A DNA stretch of 64,000 nt from Gaetbulibacter_B jejuensis (GTDB lineage: Bacteria; Bacteroidota; Bacteroidia; Flavobacteriales; Flavobacteriaceae). The number at the start of each line of letters is the position of its first letter. The first letter of the stretch is position 1. Positions 8,254 through 16,412 of this stretch are shown piece after piece. A model generated the notes under the pieces. It worked only from the letters and a program-made list of their open reading frames with translations, ran no database searches and had not been told where the DNA came from. Where the stretch lies: NCBI RefSeq assembly GCF_039524015.1, contig NZ_BAAAGF010000001.1, positions 496,001 to 560,000 on the forward strand, given 5' to 3'. Both the position numbers and the translations under genes were made by a program.

Positions 8254-8661
8254 TTACTCAACAACAGGAATTTCTACTATGTAGTACAAATCGTTACCAT
8301 TTTCGTCTTCACCTTGCCAAAATCTAAACACATAAGTACCATTACTGTTTACCATAAAGTTAAAGGATACTTCCTCTAAAGTAGCTGATTGGGTACAGCT
8401 TTGCTCTGGGTATACTGTGTTTATGACAGCAATAGTTCGTTGGTTTAACTCACTATCGTAATAAAAGTCATTAAACACATAACAGCCTGATGGTTTGTAG
8501 TAGCTTACATATATTGTGTAAGTTTCACCTAATACAAATTCTTCTGGCATATCCACACTCTCTACAGGTAATATCTCATAGTAAAATGAGGGAGCATCAT
8601 CTTCTAACGAACATGACGTTAGTGATAGGATAAAAACAAATAGAAATAATATTTTTTTCAT
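8254..8661 (-). CDS. small lipoprotein, first gene of the ECF operon
   Basis: A 135-residue protein with a lipoprotein signal peptide and lipobox (LTSC, Cys17). An acidic N-terminus (SLEDDAP) and a beta-rich body follow, with a possible disulphide pair (GCYVF and EQSCTQ). I do not recognise the family. It is the promoter-proximal gene of the sigma/anti-sigma operon, 37 bases below the ECF-like promoter and 30 bases before the sigma gene. A role as an envelope-stress output or as a partner of the barrel sensor is plausible but only inferred. Confidence 0.75.
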   Translation of the reverse strand: MKKILFLFVFILSLTSCSLEDDAPSFYYEILPVESVDMPEEFVLGETYTIYVSYYKPSGCYVFNDFYYDSELNQRTIAVINTVYPEQSCTQSATLEEVSFNFMVNSNGTYVFRFWQGEDENGNDLYYIVEIPVVE

Positions 8662-8698
8662 AGTTAAATTTGGTTTTGGGTAATACCTTTTTCAAAAG

Positions 8699-8728
8699 GT
8701 AGATACATAAAGTGTAAAAAGGTTGCGT
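8699..8728 (-). promoter_or_regulatory. ECF-type promoter of the lipoprotein-sigma-anti-sigma operon
   Basis: On the minus strand this 30-bp segment starts ACGCAACC and ends ATCTAC. It matches 28 of 30 positions of the element at 9842-9871. The AACC motif and the ATCTA motif are 16 bases apart, as expected for -35 and -10 elements of an ECF promoter. It lies 37 bases before the lipoprotein ATG and just beyond the recA terminator. Confidence 0.65.
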
Positions 8729-8740
8729 TAAAAAATAAAA

Positions 8741-8763
8741 AAAATCCCGTTTTAAGGGATTTT
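8741..8763 (-). terminator. rho-independent terminator of recA
   Basis: AAAATCCC pairs with GGGATTTT over a 7-base loop. Read on the minus strand it is followed by a T-rich run, 7 bases beyond the recA stop codon. Confidence 0.8.
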
Positions 8764-8769
8764 TAAGTT

Positions 8770-9774
8770 TTAATTAGCTTCTTTAATAGTATTCCTAACT
8801 TTCTCTTCGAGTTCATCCATAAGTTCTGGATTGTCTTTAATTAGGTTTTTTACAGCATCTCTACCTTGACCTAGTTTGGTGTCATCATAACTAAACCACG
8901 AACCGCTTTTCTTTATAATTTCATGTTCAACAGCAATATCCAAGATTTCACCAACTTTTGAAACTCCTTCTCCATACATAATATCAAATTCAGCAGTTTT
9001 AAACGGTGGAGCTACTTTATTTTTAACCACTTTAACTCGTGTTTTATTACCAGAAACATTTCCGTCAGATTCTTTAATTTGAGTAGAGCGTCTAATATCT
9101 AATCTAACTGAAGCATAGAATTTTAAAGCATTACCACCAGTTGTAGTTTCAGGGTTTCCAAACATAACACCAATTTTTTCGCGTAATTGGTTAATGAAAA
9201 TCATTGTACAATTAGTCTTACTGATAGAGCCTGTAAGTTTTCTAAGTGCTTGAGACATTAATCGTGCGTGTAGTCCCATTTTAGAGTCACCCATTTCACC
9301 TTCAATTTCACTTTTAGGTGTAAGAGCCGCAACAGAATCAATTACAATAATATCAATAGCTCCAGAACGCACCAAGTTGTCAGCAATTTCAAGTGCTTGT
9401 TCACCATTGTCAGGTTGAGAAATGATTAAATTTTCTAAGTCAACACCTAATTTTTCAGCGTAAAATCTATCAAAAGCATGCTCAGCATCAATAAAAGCAG
9501 CAATACCTCCAGATTTTTGAGCTTCAGCAATAGCATGTAACGTTAAGGTTGTTTTACCAGAAGATTCCGGACCATAAATTTCAATAATTCTACCTCTTGG
9601 ATAACCACCAACTCCTAATGCAATATCAAGTCCTAATGAACCAGAAGGGATAGAATCAACATCTGCAACCGCTTGGTCACTCATTTTCATTACAGTCCCT
9701 TTTCCATAGGCTTTATCTAGTTTATCTAAAGTAAGCTTAAGTGCTTTTAATTTAGCGTCTTTTTCAGTACTCAT
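8770..9774 (-). CDS. recA: recombinase RecA
   Basis: A 334-residue RecA: it forms filaments on single-stranded DNA, drives homologous strand exchange and, where a LexA system exists, stimulates LexA cleavage. Walker A is GPESSGKTT, Walker B is the IIVIDSVAAL strand, and the MAW-type motif and L1/L2 loop regions (including GGNALKFYASVRLDIRR) are complete. The start MSTEKDAKL is preceded by non-coding sequence. A terminator lies directly downstream and the gene stands alone. No LexA-type operator was recognised upstream. Confidence 0.98.
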   Translation of the reverse strand: MSTEKDAKLKALKLTLDKLDKAYGKGTVMKMSDQAVADVDSIPSGSLGLDIALGVGGYPRGRIIEIYGPESSGKTTLTLHAIAEAQKSGGIAAFIDAEHAFDRFYAEKLGVDLENLIISQPDNGEQALEIADNLVRSGAIDIIVIDSVAALTPKSEIEGEMGDSKMGLHARLMSQALRKLTGSISKTNCTMIFINQLREKIGVMFGNPETTTGGNALKFYASVRLDIRRSTQIKESDGNVSGNKTRVKVVKNKVAPPFKTAEFDIMYGEGVSKVGEILDIAVEHEIIKKSGSWFSYDDTKLGQGRDAVKNLIKDNPELMDELEEKVRNTIKEAN

Positions 9775-9841
9775 CTACACAGTGTTTTCTTAAATTAATC
9801 ATGCTAAAATACGATAACTTTTCATTTTTTTCAATCATACG

Positions 9842-9871
9842 ACGCAACCTTTTTACACTTTTTGCATCTAC
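9842..9871 (+). promoter_or_regulatory. second copy of the ECF-type promoter element
   Basis: Starts ACGCAACC and ends ATCTAC, with 28 of 30 bases equal to the minus-strand element at 8699-8728. The spacing between AACC and ATCTA is 16 bases. It ends 24 bases before the ATG of a 30-residue ORF. Identity across the whole spacer suggests recent duplication or strong constraint. Confidence 0.65.
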
Positions 9872-9895
9872 TTAATAATTAAGGGAAATCTTGCT

Positions 9896-9988
9896 ATGAA
9901 ATTCTTTAAAAAAACAATTGTAAACAATGCATTAGGTGTTTCAGTTGCTATACATATAAATAGTAACTGTAAAGCCGATGGAGGTTAA
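9896..9988 (+). CDS. 30-residue peptide gene in its own transcription unit
   Basis: An ATG at 9896 opens a 30-codon frame, beginning MKFFKKTIVNNALG and ending NSNCKADGG before TAA. It is supported by context: an ECF-like promoter 24 bases upstream, an AAGGGA motif 9 bases before the ATG, and a strong hairpin terminator at 10046. It has a basic N-terminus, a moderately hydrophobic middle, one cysteine and a C-terminal Gly-Gly. I recognise no family. It could be a small envelope peptide, a modified-peptide precursor, or the coding part of a regulatory RNA. Confidence 0.5.
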   Translation: MKFFKKTIVNNALGVSVAIHINSNCKADGG

Positions 9989-10038
9989 CTCGTGTTATAT
10001 TTTGGATTTTTAAATGAAAAAATATTAATAACGAGTTA
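9986..10038 (+). other. long-range inverted repeat in the peptide transcript
   Basis: TAACTCGT (9986-9993, starting at the stop codon) pairs with ACGAGTTA (10031-10038), with further A/T pairing inside. It would fold the 3' part of the short transcript before the terminator hairpin. Confidence 0.5.
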
Positions 10039-10045
10039 GTCTACT

Positions 10046-10078
10046 AAAAGCACTTTATGAAAACCATAAAGTGCTTTT
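10046..10078 (+). terminator. strong rho-independent terminator of the peptide transcript
   Basis: A 14-bp perfect stem (AAAAGCACTTTATG with CATAAAGTGCTTTT) and a 5-base loop are followed by T-rich sequence. It separates the peptide unit from the trhO promoter. Confidence 0.85.
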
Positions 10079-10111
10079 TGCATTTTAATAAGGCTAATCC
10101 TTAAAAAATAG

Positions 10112-10119
10112 TACCTTTG
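10112..10119 (+). promoter_or_regulatory. -7 box TACCTTTG of trhO
   Basis: Exact TAnnTTTG match 38 bases before the trhO ATG, just after the upstream terminator. Confidence 0.6.
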
Positions 10120-10157
10120 CCCAAAATTAATCTTTAACCTTAAAAAAATAGTATAGC

Positions 10158-11228
10158 ATGCAACTGTACAATAACTTAAGTGCTAAAGAAAGAGCAGAAC
10201 TTATTGAAAAAGCGGGAAAAGAACGCTTAACGATCTCTTTCTACAAATACGCCAAAATTGGCAACACTCAACTTTTTAGAAATCACATGTTTTTAGCTTG
10301 GGACGATCTTGACGTCTTGGGAAGAATTTATGTTGCACACGAAGGTATTAATGCACAACTTTCTGTTCCTGCAGATAATTTTGATGCTTTTAAAACGCAT
10401 TTAGATACCATCACTTTTCTTGAAAACGTGCGTTTAAACATTGCAATTGAACACGATAATTATGCGTTTTTAAAGCTGAAGGTAAAAGTACGCGACAAAA
10501 TTGTAGCTGATGGATTAAACGACAATACTTTTGATGTTACTGATAAAGGAGTTCATGTTGAAGCTGAAAAGTTTAACGAGCTTATTGAAGACCCTAATAC
10601 TGTTTTGGTAGACATGCGTAACCACTACGAAAGTGAAATAGGACATTTTAAAAATGCCATTACTCCAGATGTGGATACCTTTAGAGAGTCTTTAGACCTA
10701 ATAGAAGAAGATTTAAGAGAGCACAAGGAAGATAAAAAGCTAGTGATGTATTGTACTGGTGGAATTAGATGTGAAAAAGCTAGTGCATATTACAAACATA
10801 AAGGCTTTAAGCAAGTCTATCAGTTAGAAGGCGGTATTATAAATTATGTAAGACAAGTTGAAGAAAAAGGGCTTGAAAATAAGTTTATTGGTAAAAATTT
10901 TGTGTTTGATCAAAGACGTTCAGAACGTATAAGTGATGATGTTATAGCGCAATGCCATCAGTGTGGTGAACCTGCTGACATGCACACTAACTGTGCTAAT
11001 GAAGCTTGTCATTTACTATTTATTCAATGTGATGCTTGTAAAGAAAAAATGGAAAACTGCTGTTCTACAACATGTATGGAAATAAACCGTTTACCACAAG
11101 AAGAACAAAAAGCATTACGTAAAGGACAAGGCAATAGCAATGATATTTTCAAAAAAGGAAGAGCAGACCATTTACCGTTTAAAAAAGATTTGCGAAATAT
11201 TTTTGAGACTATAGGGAAAAAGTCATAA
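10158..11228 (+). CDS. trhO: tRNA uridine hydroxylase TrhO (rhodanese family)
   Basis: A 356-residue protein of the UPF0176/YceA family, which hydroxylates U34 of some tRNAs on the way to 5-(carboxy)methoxyuridine. An N-terminal acylphosphatase-like domain (about 20-110) precedes a rhodanese domain (about 130-235) with the active loop CTGGIRC (Cys199, Cys205). A C-terminal cysteine-rich segment (about 262-310, with CHQC, CDAC and CC pairs) probably binds metal. The gene ends exactly where the next radical SAM gene begins, so the two are co-transcribed. Confidence 0.93.
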   Translation: MQLYNNLSAKERAELIEKAGKERLTISFYKYAKIGNTQLFRNHMFLAWDDLDVLGRIYVAHEGINAQLSVPADNFDAFKTHLDTITFLENVRLNIAIEHDNYAFLKLKVKVRDKIVADGLNDNTFDVTDKGVHVEAEKFNELIEDPNTVLVDMRNHYESEIGHFKNAITPDVDTFRESLDLIEEDLREHKEDKKLVMYCTGGIRCEKASAYYKHKGFKQVYQLEGGIINYVRQVEEKGLENKFIGKNFVFDQRRSERISDDVIAQCHQCGEPADMHTNCANEACHLLFIQCDACKEKMENCCSTTCMEINRLPQEEQKALRKGQGNSNDIFKKGRADHLPFKKDLRNIFETIGKKS

Positions 11229-12233
11229 ATGAACATATACAAACTTTTACAACTCAACAGAAAAATTAAAAGCCATCGCATAAAGTTTTTAGGACTTTTT
11301 CTGTTGCATAAATTTAACAAACGTTATTTGGCTGTCAATTTAGACCCTGTAATGGCTTGTAATTTACGTTGTAAAATGTGCTACTTTACAGATGCCGACT
11401 ATGTAAAAACTCTTAAAGGCCAATTTAAGGAAGAAGACTTAAAGCTTGTCGCAGACACAATTTTTAATAGAGCTTTAAAACTTCAAATAGGTTGTGGAAC
11501 CGAACCAACACTTTTTAAGGATTTACCAAAAATTGTAGCATTGGGTAAACAATATAATGTACCTTATATTTCGTTAACTACAAATGCGAATTTATTGACC
11601 GAAGAAAAGATTGAAGAACTTGTTAAAGCAGGCTTAAATGAGTTTACTATTTCATTGCATGGAGTCACTAAAGAAACCTATGAAGGCTTTATGAAAAAAG
11701 CTAGCTATGAAAAGTTTCACAATGCATTTAAGGCTTTTGCTAAGTTGAAAACTAAATATAATTTTAAGGTTCGAATTAATTATACATTCAATAAAGATAA
11801 TTTTTACGAGCTAAAAGAGTTTTTCAATCACTTTAATCCAAATAGTTTTGATATTCTTCAAATACGACCTATTCAAAAAATAGGAAATACAGAGTATAAT
11901 GATTTTGATATTTCATCATTAACTCAGGACTATCCTGAGGTAATAGCTAGCATAAAAGAGGTTTGTAAAACAAATAACATAACTCTATTAGCACCTAATA
12001 CTCTAACGGGTTTAAATTCTGAAAATCAATCTAGCTTTGTGTTTGACTATACATTTTGCTACATTTCGCCTCAAAAATTTTGGAAAGAAGGCTTTAATTG
12101 GAGAGAAGTAAGTTTTAATGAGTTTTCTAAACAAATAAACTGGAGTCAAACACTGTTTTCAAATATTTTTAGGTCTAAAAAACAACTTAAGTCACTGTCT
12201 AATAGACTTAACTACGAAATTGAGTTTAATTAA
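11229..12233 (+). CDS. radical SAM protein, function unknown
   Basis: A 334-residue radical SAM enzyme. The cluster motif is CNLRCKMC (Cys44, Cys48, Cys51), and strands such as LQIGCGTEPTL and ISLTTNANLL match the SAM-binding core. The C-terminal part keeps only one cysteine (in TFCYISPQ) and then runs into a basic tail, so a full SPASM auxiliary-cluster domain is not present. The ATG directly follows the trhO stop with no gap, which implies coupled expression. The substrate is unknown. A tRNA-related role is possible from the neighbour but is only inference. Confidence 0.8.
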   Translation: MNIYKLLQLNRKIKSHRIKFLGLFLLHKFNKRYLAVNLDPVMACNLRCKMCYFTDADYVKTLKGQFKEEDLKLVADTIFNRALKLQIGCGTEPTLFKDLPKIVALGKQYNVPYISLTTNANLLTEEKIEELVKAGLNEFTISLHGVTKETYEGFMKKASYEKFHNAFKAFAKLKTKYNFKVRINYTFNKDNFYELKEFFNHFNPNSFDILQIRPIQKIGNTEYNDFDISSLTQDYPEVIASIKEVCKTNNITLLAPNTLTGLNSENQSSFVFDYTFCYISPQKFWKEGFNWREVSFNEFSKQINWSQTLFSNIFRSKKQLKSLSNRLNYEIEFN

Positions 12234-12350
12234 AACTCAGTTAAATAGTGCTTTTTAAGTCGATATAATAATCTTATATTTACAACTTAAACGATTTTTT
12301 AATTTCCTTCTGAAGAACGTGTTTTTCAGAATCAATATATACTCAAAAAT

Positions 12351-13523
12351 ATGGCTTGTAACAGTTGCTCAACTGGTAAAGATGGTCAACCAAAAGGATG
12401 TAAGAATAATGGAACATGCGGAACAGATAGCTGCAATAAACTAACTGTTTTTGATTGGTTGGCAAACATGTCTTTACCTAATGGAGAAGAACCTTTTATT
12501 GGTGTTGAGGTTCGGTTTAAAAATGGAAGAAAGCAATATTATAAAAACACTGAGAACTTAACATTAAGTATTGGAGACATAGTTGCCACTCAAGCTAAGT
12601 CAGGACACGATATAGGTATGGTAACGCTTACAGGAGAATTGGTAAGAATTCAAATGAAGCGAAAAAAGGTAGACATTAATGACGAAGAAGAAGTCTTAAA
12701 AATTTACCGTAAAGCTAACCAAAAAGATATTGATGTTTGGTCTTCTGCAAGAGATAAAGAAGAAGCTATGAAAGTTAAAGCAAGACAGTTTGCGATTGAC
12801 TTAAAGCTAAAAATGAAAATCTCTGATATCGAATATCAAGGAGACGCCAGTAAAGCTACGTTTTACTATACTGCTGAAGAGCGTGTGGACTTTAGAGAAC
12901 TTATAAAAGTATTTGCTAAAGAGTTTAGAACACGTATTGAGATGAAACAAGTAGGTTTTCGTCAAGAAGCTGCAAGACTTGGAGGTATTGGCTCTTGTGG
13001 TAGAGAATTATGCTGCTCAACTTGGTTGACAGATTTTAGGTCTGTAAGTACTTCAGCAGCACGTTACCAACAGTTGTCGCTTAATCCACTAAAATTAGCA
13101 GGACAATGCGGAAAGTTAAAATGCTGCTTAAACTATGAATTAGACGCTTATCTAGAAGCGCTTAAGCAATTTCCTAAAACTGAAATTAAACTTCATACAG
13201 AAAAAGGAACAGCAGTTTGCCAAAAAACGGATATTTTTAAAGGTCATATGTGGTATGCTTATGAAGGCGAATGGATGAATTGGCATAAGCTCACTACTGA
13301 CCAAGCCAATGAAATCATAGAAAAAAATAAGAAAAAGCAAAAGGTTGCAAGCCTTGAAGAATATGCGGTTGAGCTACTTGAAGATACTAAAGTTGCTTTT
13401 GAAAACGTTGTTGGTCAAGATAGTTTAACACGCTTTGATAGTCCAAAATGCAAAAAGAAACGTAGAAATAATAGAGGGAAACAAAAACGAAATAACAAGT
13501 CTCGAAATAATGCTAAAAAATAG
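12351..13523 (+). CDS. ricT: RicT-like PSP1 domain protein
   Basis: A 390-residue protein related to Bacillus RicT (YaaT), an Fe-S-linked factor that modulates RNase Y and other processes. An N-terminal segment of 30 residues carries six cysteines (CNSC, GC, TC, SC). The PSP1 C-terminal region (about 140-270) contains the conserved GSCGRELCCSTWL and GQCGKLKCCLNYE cysteine sets. A highly basic tail, rich in Lys, Arg and Asn, ends the protein. Its end overlaps gldH by 14 bases. The extra N-terminal cysteine cluster is unlike the Bacillus protein. Confidence 0.85.
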   Translation: MACNSCSTGKDGQPKGCKNNGTCGTDSCNKLTVFDWLANMSLPNGEEPFIGVEVRFKNGRKQYYKNTENLTLSIGDIVATQAKSGHDIGMVTLTGELVRIQMKRKKVDINDEEEVLKIYRKANQKDIDVWSSARDKEEAMKVKARQFAIDLKLKMKISDIEYQGDASKATFYYTAEERVDFRELIKVFAKEFRTRIEMKQVGFRQEAARLGGIGSCGRELCCSTWLTDFRSVSTSAARYQQLSLNPLKLAGQCGKLKCCLNYELDAYLEALKQFPKTEIKLHTEKGTAVCQKTDIFKGHMWYAYEGEWMNWHKLTTDQANEIIEKNKKKQKVASLEEYAVELLEDTKVAFENVVGQDSLTRFDSPKCKKKRRNNRGKQKRNNKSRNNAKK

Positions 13524-14007
13524 TTGTATTGCACTTATAATGAGTATCCTTTGTTACTCATGCGATTCTAACCTTGTTTTTGATGAGTACCAAACCGTAC
13601 CTAACCAATGGAATAAAGACTCAGTAGTTTCGTTTAATGTAACACCTCCAGATTCAAGCAATACTTATAATCTATTTCTTAATTTAAGAAACAACAATAG
13701 TTATAAGTACAGTAATTTATTTCTCATTGTTGAAATGAACTACCCAAACGGTAAGGTTCAAAAAGATACTCTAGAGTATGATATGACTGCTCCAGATGGC
13801 ACTTTTTTAGGAAAAGGATTTACCGATGTTAAAGAAAATAAACTTTGGTATAAAGGTTATGAAAAACCATTTGTATTTAATGAAGTAGGAGAATATACGG
13901 TTAAAATTCAGCAAGCAATGAGAGAAAACGGTAAAGTTGATGGAGTTGAAAACCTAGAAGGAATTACTGAAGTAGGATTTAGAATAGAACATTCAAATAC
14001 TAATTGA
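13510..14007 (+). CDS. gldH: gliding motility lipoprotein GldH
   Basis: A 165-residue lipoprotein of the GldH family, needed for gliding and type IX secretion in Flavobacterium johnsoniae. I place the start at ATG 13510 (MLKNSCIALIMS), which gives a signal peptide with lipobox CYSC. The frame is open further upstream inside ricT, but that would bury the signal peptide. Family features include DEYQTVPNQW near the N-terminus and a GKGFTDVKENKLWYKGY segment. It overlaps ricT by 14 bases and ends 2 bases before the PBP1 ATG, so the three genes form one operon. Confidence 0.9.
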   Translation: MLKNSCIALIMSILCYSCDSNLVFDEYQTVPNQWNKDSVVSFNVTPPDSSNTYNLFLNLRNNNSYKYSNLFLIVEMNYPNGKVQKDTLEYDMTAPDGTFLGKGFTDVKENKLWYKGYEKPFVFNEVGEYTVKIQQAMRENGKVDGVENLEGITEVGFRIEHSNTN

Positions 14008-14009
14008 TT

Positions 14010-16340
14010 ATGGCTAAAAAAGCAGCTTCAAAAAAGCAAGAAACGAACGATTTCTCAAAGTATATACGTTGGTTTTGGATCGTATTTTTAGGAGGAATCC
14101 TTTCAATAGGTTTAATATTTCTATTAGCATCTTGGGGCGTTTTTGGTGAAATGCCTGATCATACGGTTTTAGAAAACCCTAAAACAAATTTAGCAACCGA
14201 AATTATTTCTTCTGACGGAAAAACCCTAGGTAAATTCTATTTTGACGACAACCGTACACCTGTTGATTATAGCGAGCTACCAAAAAACTTGGTTGATGCT
14301 TTAATTGCAACCGAAGATGCGCGTTTTTATGACCATTCAGGGATTGATGCTAGAGGAACATTAAGGGCTGCAATAAAACTTGGAAGCGGAGGAGGAGCAA
14401 GTACAATTTCGCAGCAATTAGCGAAACAGTTATTTCATGGAGAAGGTTCAAAAAACATTATAGAGCGTGTATTGCAAAAAGCTAAAGAATGGATAATTGC
14501 TACAAGATTAGAACGTCAATATACTAAAGAAGAAATCATCGCTCAATACTTCAATATTTATGATTTTGGTAATAATGCTGATGGTATAAGAAGTGCATCA
14601 AGAATTTATTTTGGAAAAGAGCCACAAGACTTAAACCTTAAAGAATCTGCAATGTTGGTTGGAATGTTCAAAAACTCATCATTGTACAATCCTAGGCGAA
14701 ATCCTGTTGGAGTTAAAAATAGACGTAATGTAGTCTTAGCTCAAATGAATAAATATGAGTTTATTGATGAAACAGTAAAGGACTCATTACAAAAAACAGA
14801 ATTAGATTTAGATTATACTCCAGAAACCCACAATGCAGGAATAGCGACTTACTTTAGAGAATATTTAAGGGATTTTATGAAGCAGTGGATTAAAGATAAT
14901 CCAAAACCAGACGGTGAAAAGTGGAGTTTATACAACGACGGATTAAAAATTTATACCACAATAGATTCCAGAATGCAACAGTATGCCGAAGACGCTGTGC
15001 AAAAGCACATGCCAAGGCTGCAAGCTGAATTTGACCATCAAAACACACCAGATAGAAACCCAACAGCTCCTTTTTTAGAATTAGATTTGGATGAGATTGA
15101 TGCTTTAATGAAACGTAGTATGCGTCAGTCTGAACGATGGAGACACATGAAGTATGATTTGAAAAAATCTGATAAAGAAATTATCGAGTCTTTTGATAAA
15201 CCTACCCAAATGGAAGTGTTTTCATGGAAAGGAGAAATTGATACCATCATGAAACCAATAGACTCTATGCGTTACTACAAATCATTTTTGCATACAGGTA
15301 TGATGTCTATGGATCCTCAAACAGGACATGTAAAAGCATGGGTTGGAGGAGTTAATTATAAACACTTTCAGTATGACCATGTAAAACAAGGAAAGCGTCA
15401 AGTAGGTTCAACGTTTAAGCCTTTTGTATATGCTACAGCAATTGACCAATTGCACCTTTCACCTTGTGACACGCTTCCAAATACCCAAATTACAATAGAA
15501 GCTAATAAGTATGGAAATCCAGAGCCTTGGACTGCTAAAAATTCTGATGGAAAATATGGAGGTTTTAAAACATTAAAGAACGCTTTAGCCAATTCTACAA
15601 ACACTATTACTGCAAGACTAATGGATAAAGTTGGTCCACAACCAGTTATTGATATGGCAAAAAACTTAGGCGTTGAAGAAGATATTCTACCAGTACCTGC
15701 AATTGCGTTAGGAACACCAGATTTAAGTGTTTACGAAATGGTTGCAGCATATTCAACCTTTGCAAATAAAGGAGTTTATAACAAGCCTGTTTTGGTGACC
15801 AGAATAGAAGATAAAAATGGCACAGTATTATTTCAGTTTACTCCAGAGTCTAAAGACGTTTTAAGTGAAGAGGTAGCCTATGTAACCGTTAATCTTATGG
15901 AAGGAGTTACCCAAGGTGGTTCGGGTACTAGATTAAGACATACTTGGGCAGGAAATACTCAAGTATATAAAGAAATAATCACAGGTTATCCTTATGGCTT
16001 TGATAACCCAATTGCAGGAAAAACAGGAACTACACAAAACCAAAGTGATGGTTGGTTTATGGGAATGGTCCCAAATTTAGTAACAGGTGTTTGGGTTGGT
16101 GCCGAAGATAGAGCAGCTCACTTTAGAACTATTACTTATGGTCAAGGAGCGTCTATGGCATTACCAATTTGGGGATTGTATATGAAGAGTTGTTATGAAA
16201 ATCCTGAGCTAGGAATTTCTAAAGGTAATTTTGAAAAACCTAATGAATTATCCATACAAGTTGATTGTGACAATTATCAACCCGATGAAGGCGCAAGTCA
16301 GTCCATTGATGAGGATTTAGATGGAGTCATAAACTTTTAA
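14010..16340 (+). CDS. mrcA: class A penicillin-binding protein 1A
   Basis: A 776-residue bifunctional peptidoglycan synthase anchored by one helix (about 23-45). The GT51 glycosyltransferase domain shows EDARFYDHSGID (catalytic Glu102) and TISQQLAKQLF. The transpeptidase domain shows STFK (nucleophile Ser467), an STN motif and KTGTT (Lys671). I use the ATG at 14010; a TTG six bases earlier is in frame. The gene follows gldH in the ricT operon and is closed by a strong terminator. Length and motif order are those of complete class A enzymes. Confidence 0.96.
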   Translation: MAKKAASKKQETNDFSKYIRWFWIVFLGGILSIGLIFLLASWGVFGEMPDHTVLENPKTNLATEIISSDGKTLGKFYFDDNRTPVDYSELPKNLVDALIATEDARFYDHSGIDARGTLRAAIKLGSGGGASTISQQLAKQLFHGEGSKNIIERVLQKAKEWIIATRLERQYTKEEIIAQYFNIYDFGNNADGIRSASRIYFGKEPQDLNLKESAMLVGMFKNSSLYNPRRNPVGVKNRRNVVLAQMNKYEFIDETVKDSLQKTELDLDYTPETHNAGIATYFREYLRDFMKQWIKDNPKPDGEKWSLYNDGLKIYTTIDSRMQQYAEDAVQKHMPRLQAEFDHQNTPDRNPTAPFLELDLDEIDALMKRSMRQSERWRHMKYDLKKSDKEIIESFDKPTQMEVFSWKGEIDTIMKPIDSMRYYKSFLHTGMMSMDPQTGHVKAWVGGVNYKHFQYDHVKQGKRQVGSTFKPFVYATAIDQLHLSPCDTLPNTQITIEANKYGNPEPWTAKNSDGKYGGFKTLKNALANSTNTITARLMDKVGPQPVIDMAKNLGVEEDILPVPAIALGTPDLSVYEMVAAYSTFANKGVYNKPVLVTRIEDKNGTVLFQFTPESKDVLSEEVAYVTVNLMEGVTQGGSGTRLRHTWAGNTQVYKEIITGYPYGFDNPIAGKTGTTQNQSDGWFMGMVPNLVTGVWVGAEDRAAHFRTITYGQGASMALPIWGLYMKSCYENPELGISKGNFEKPNELSIQVDCDNYQPDEGASQSIDEDLDGVINF

Positions 16341-16348
16341 AAAAAATC

Positions 16349-16378
16349 AAAAGCCATTCATTTTAGAATGGCTTTTTT
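16349..16378 (+). terminator. rho-independent terminator after PBP1
   Basis: An 11-bp stem (AAAAGCCATTC with GAATGGCTTTT) over a 6-base loop is followed by a T run, 9 bases past the PBP1 stop. Confidence 0.88.
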
Positions 16379-16412
16379 ATTTTGTATTTTTCGGTAGAAA
16401 ATATTCTTAAAA

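Noticed and set aside
11229..12233. Interpretation of the radical SAM gene as a peptide-modifying maturase for the 30-residue peptide at 9896
   Set aside because: The genes are about 1.2 kb apart, separated by a terminator, a promoter and trhO, and the enzyme has no recognisable peptide-recognition domain or full SPASM set.
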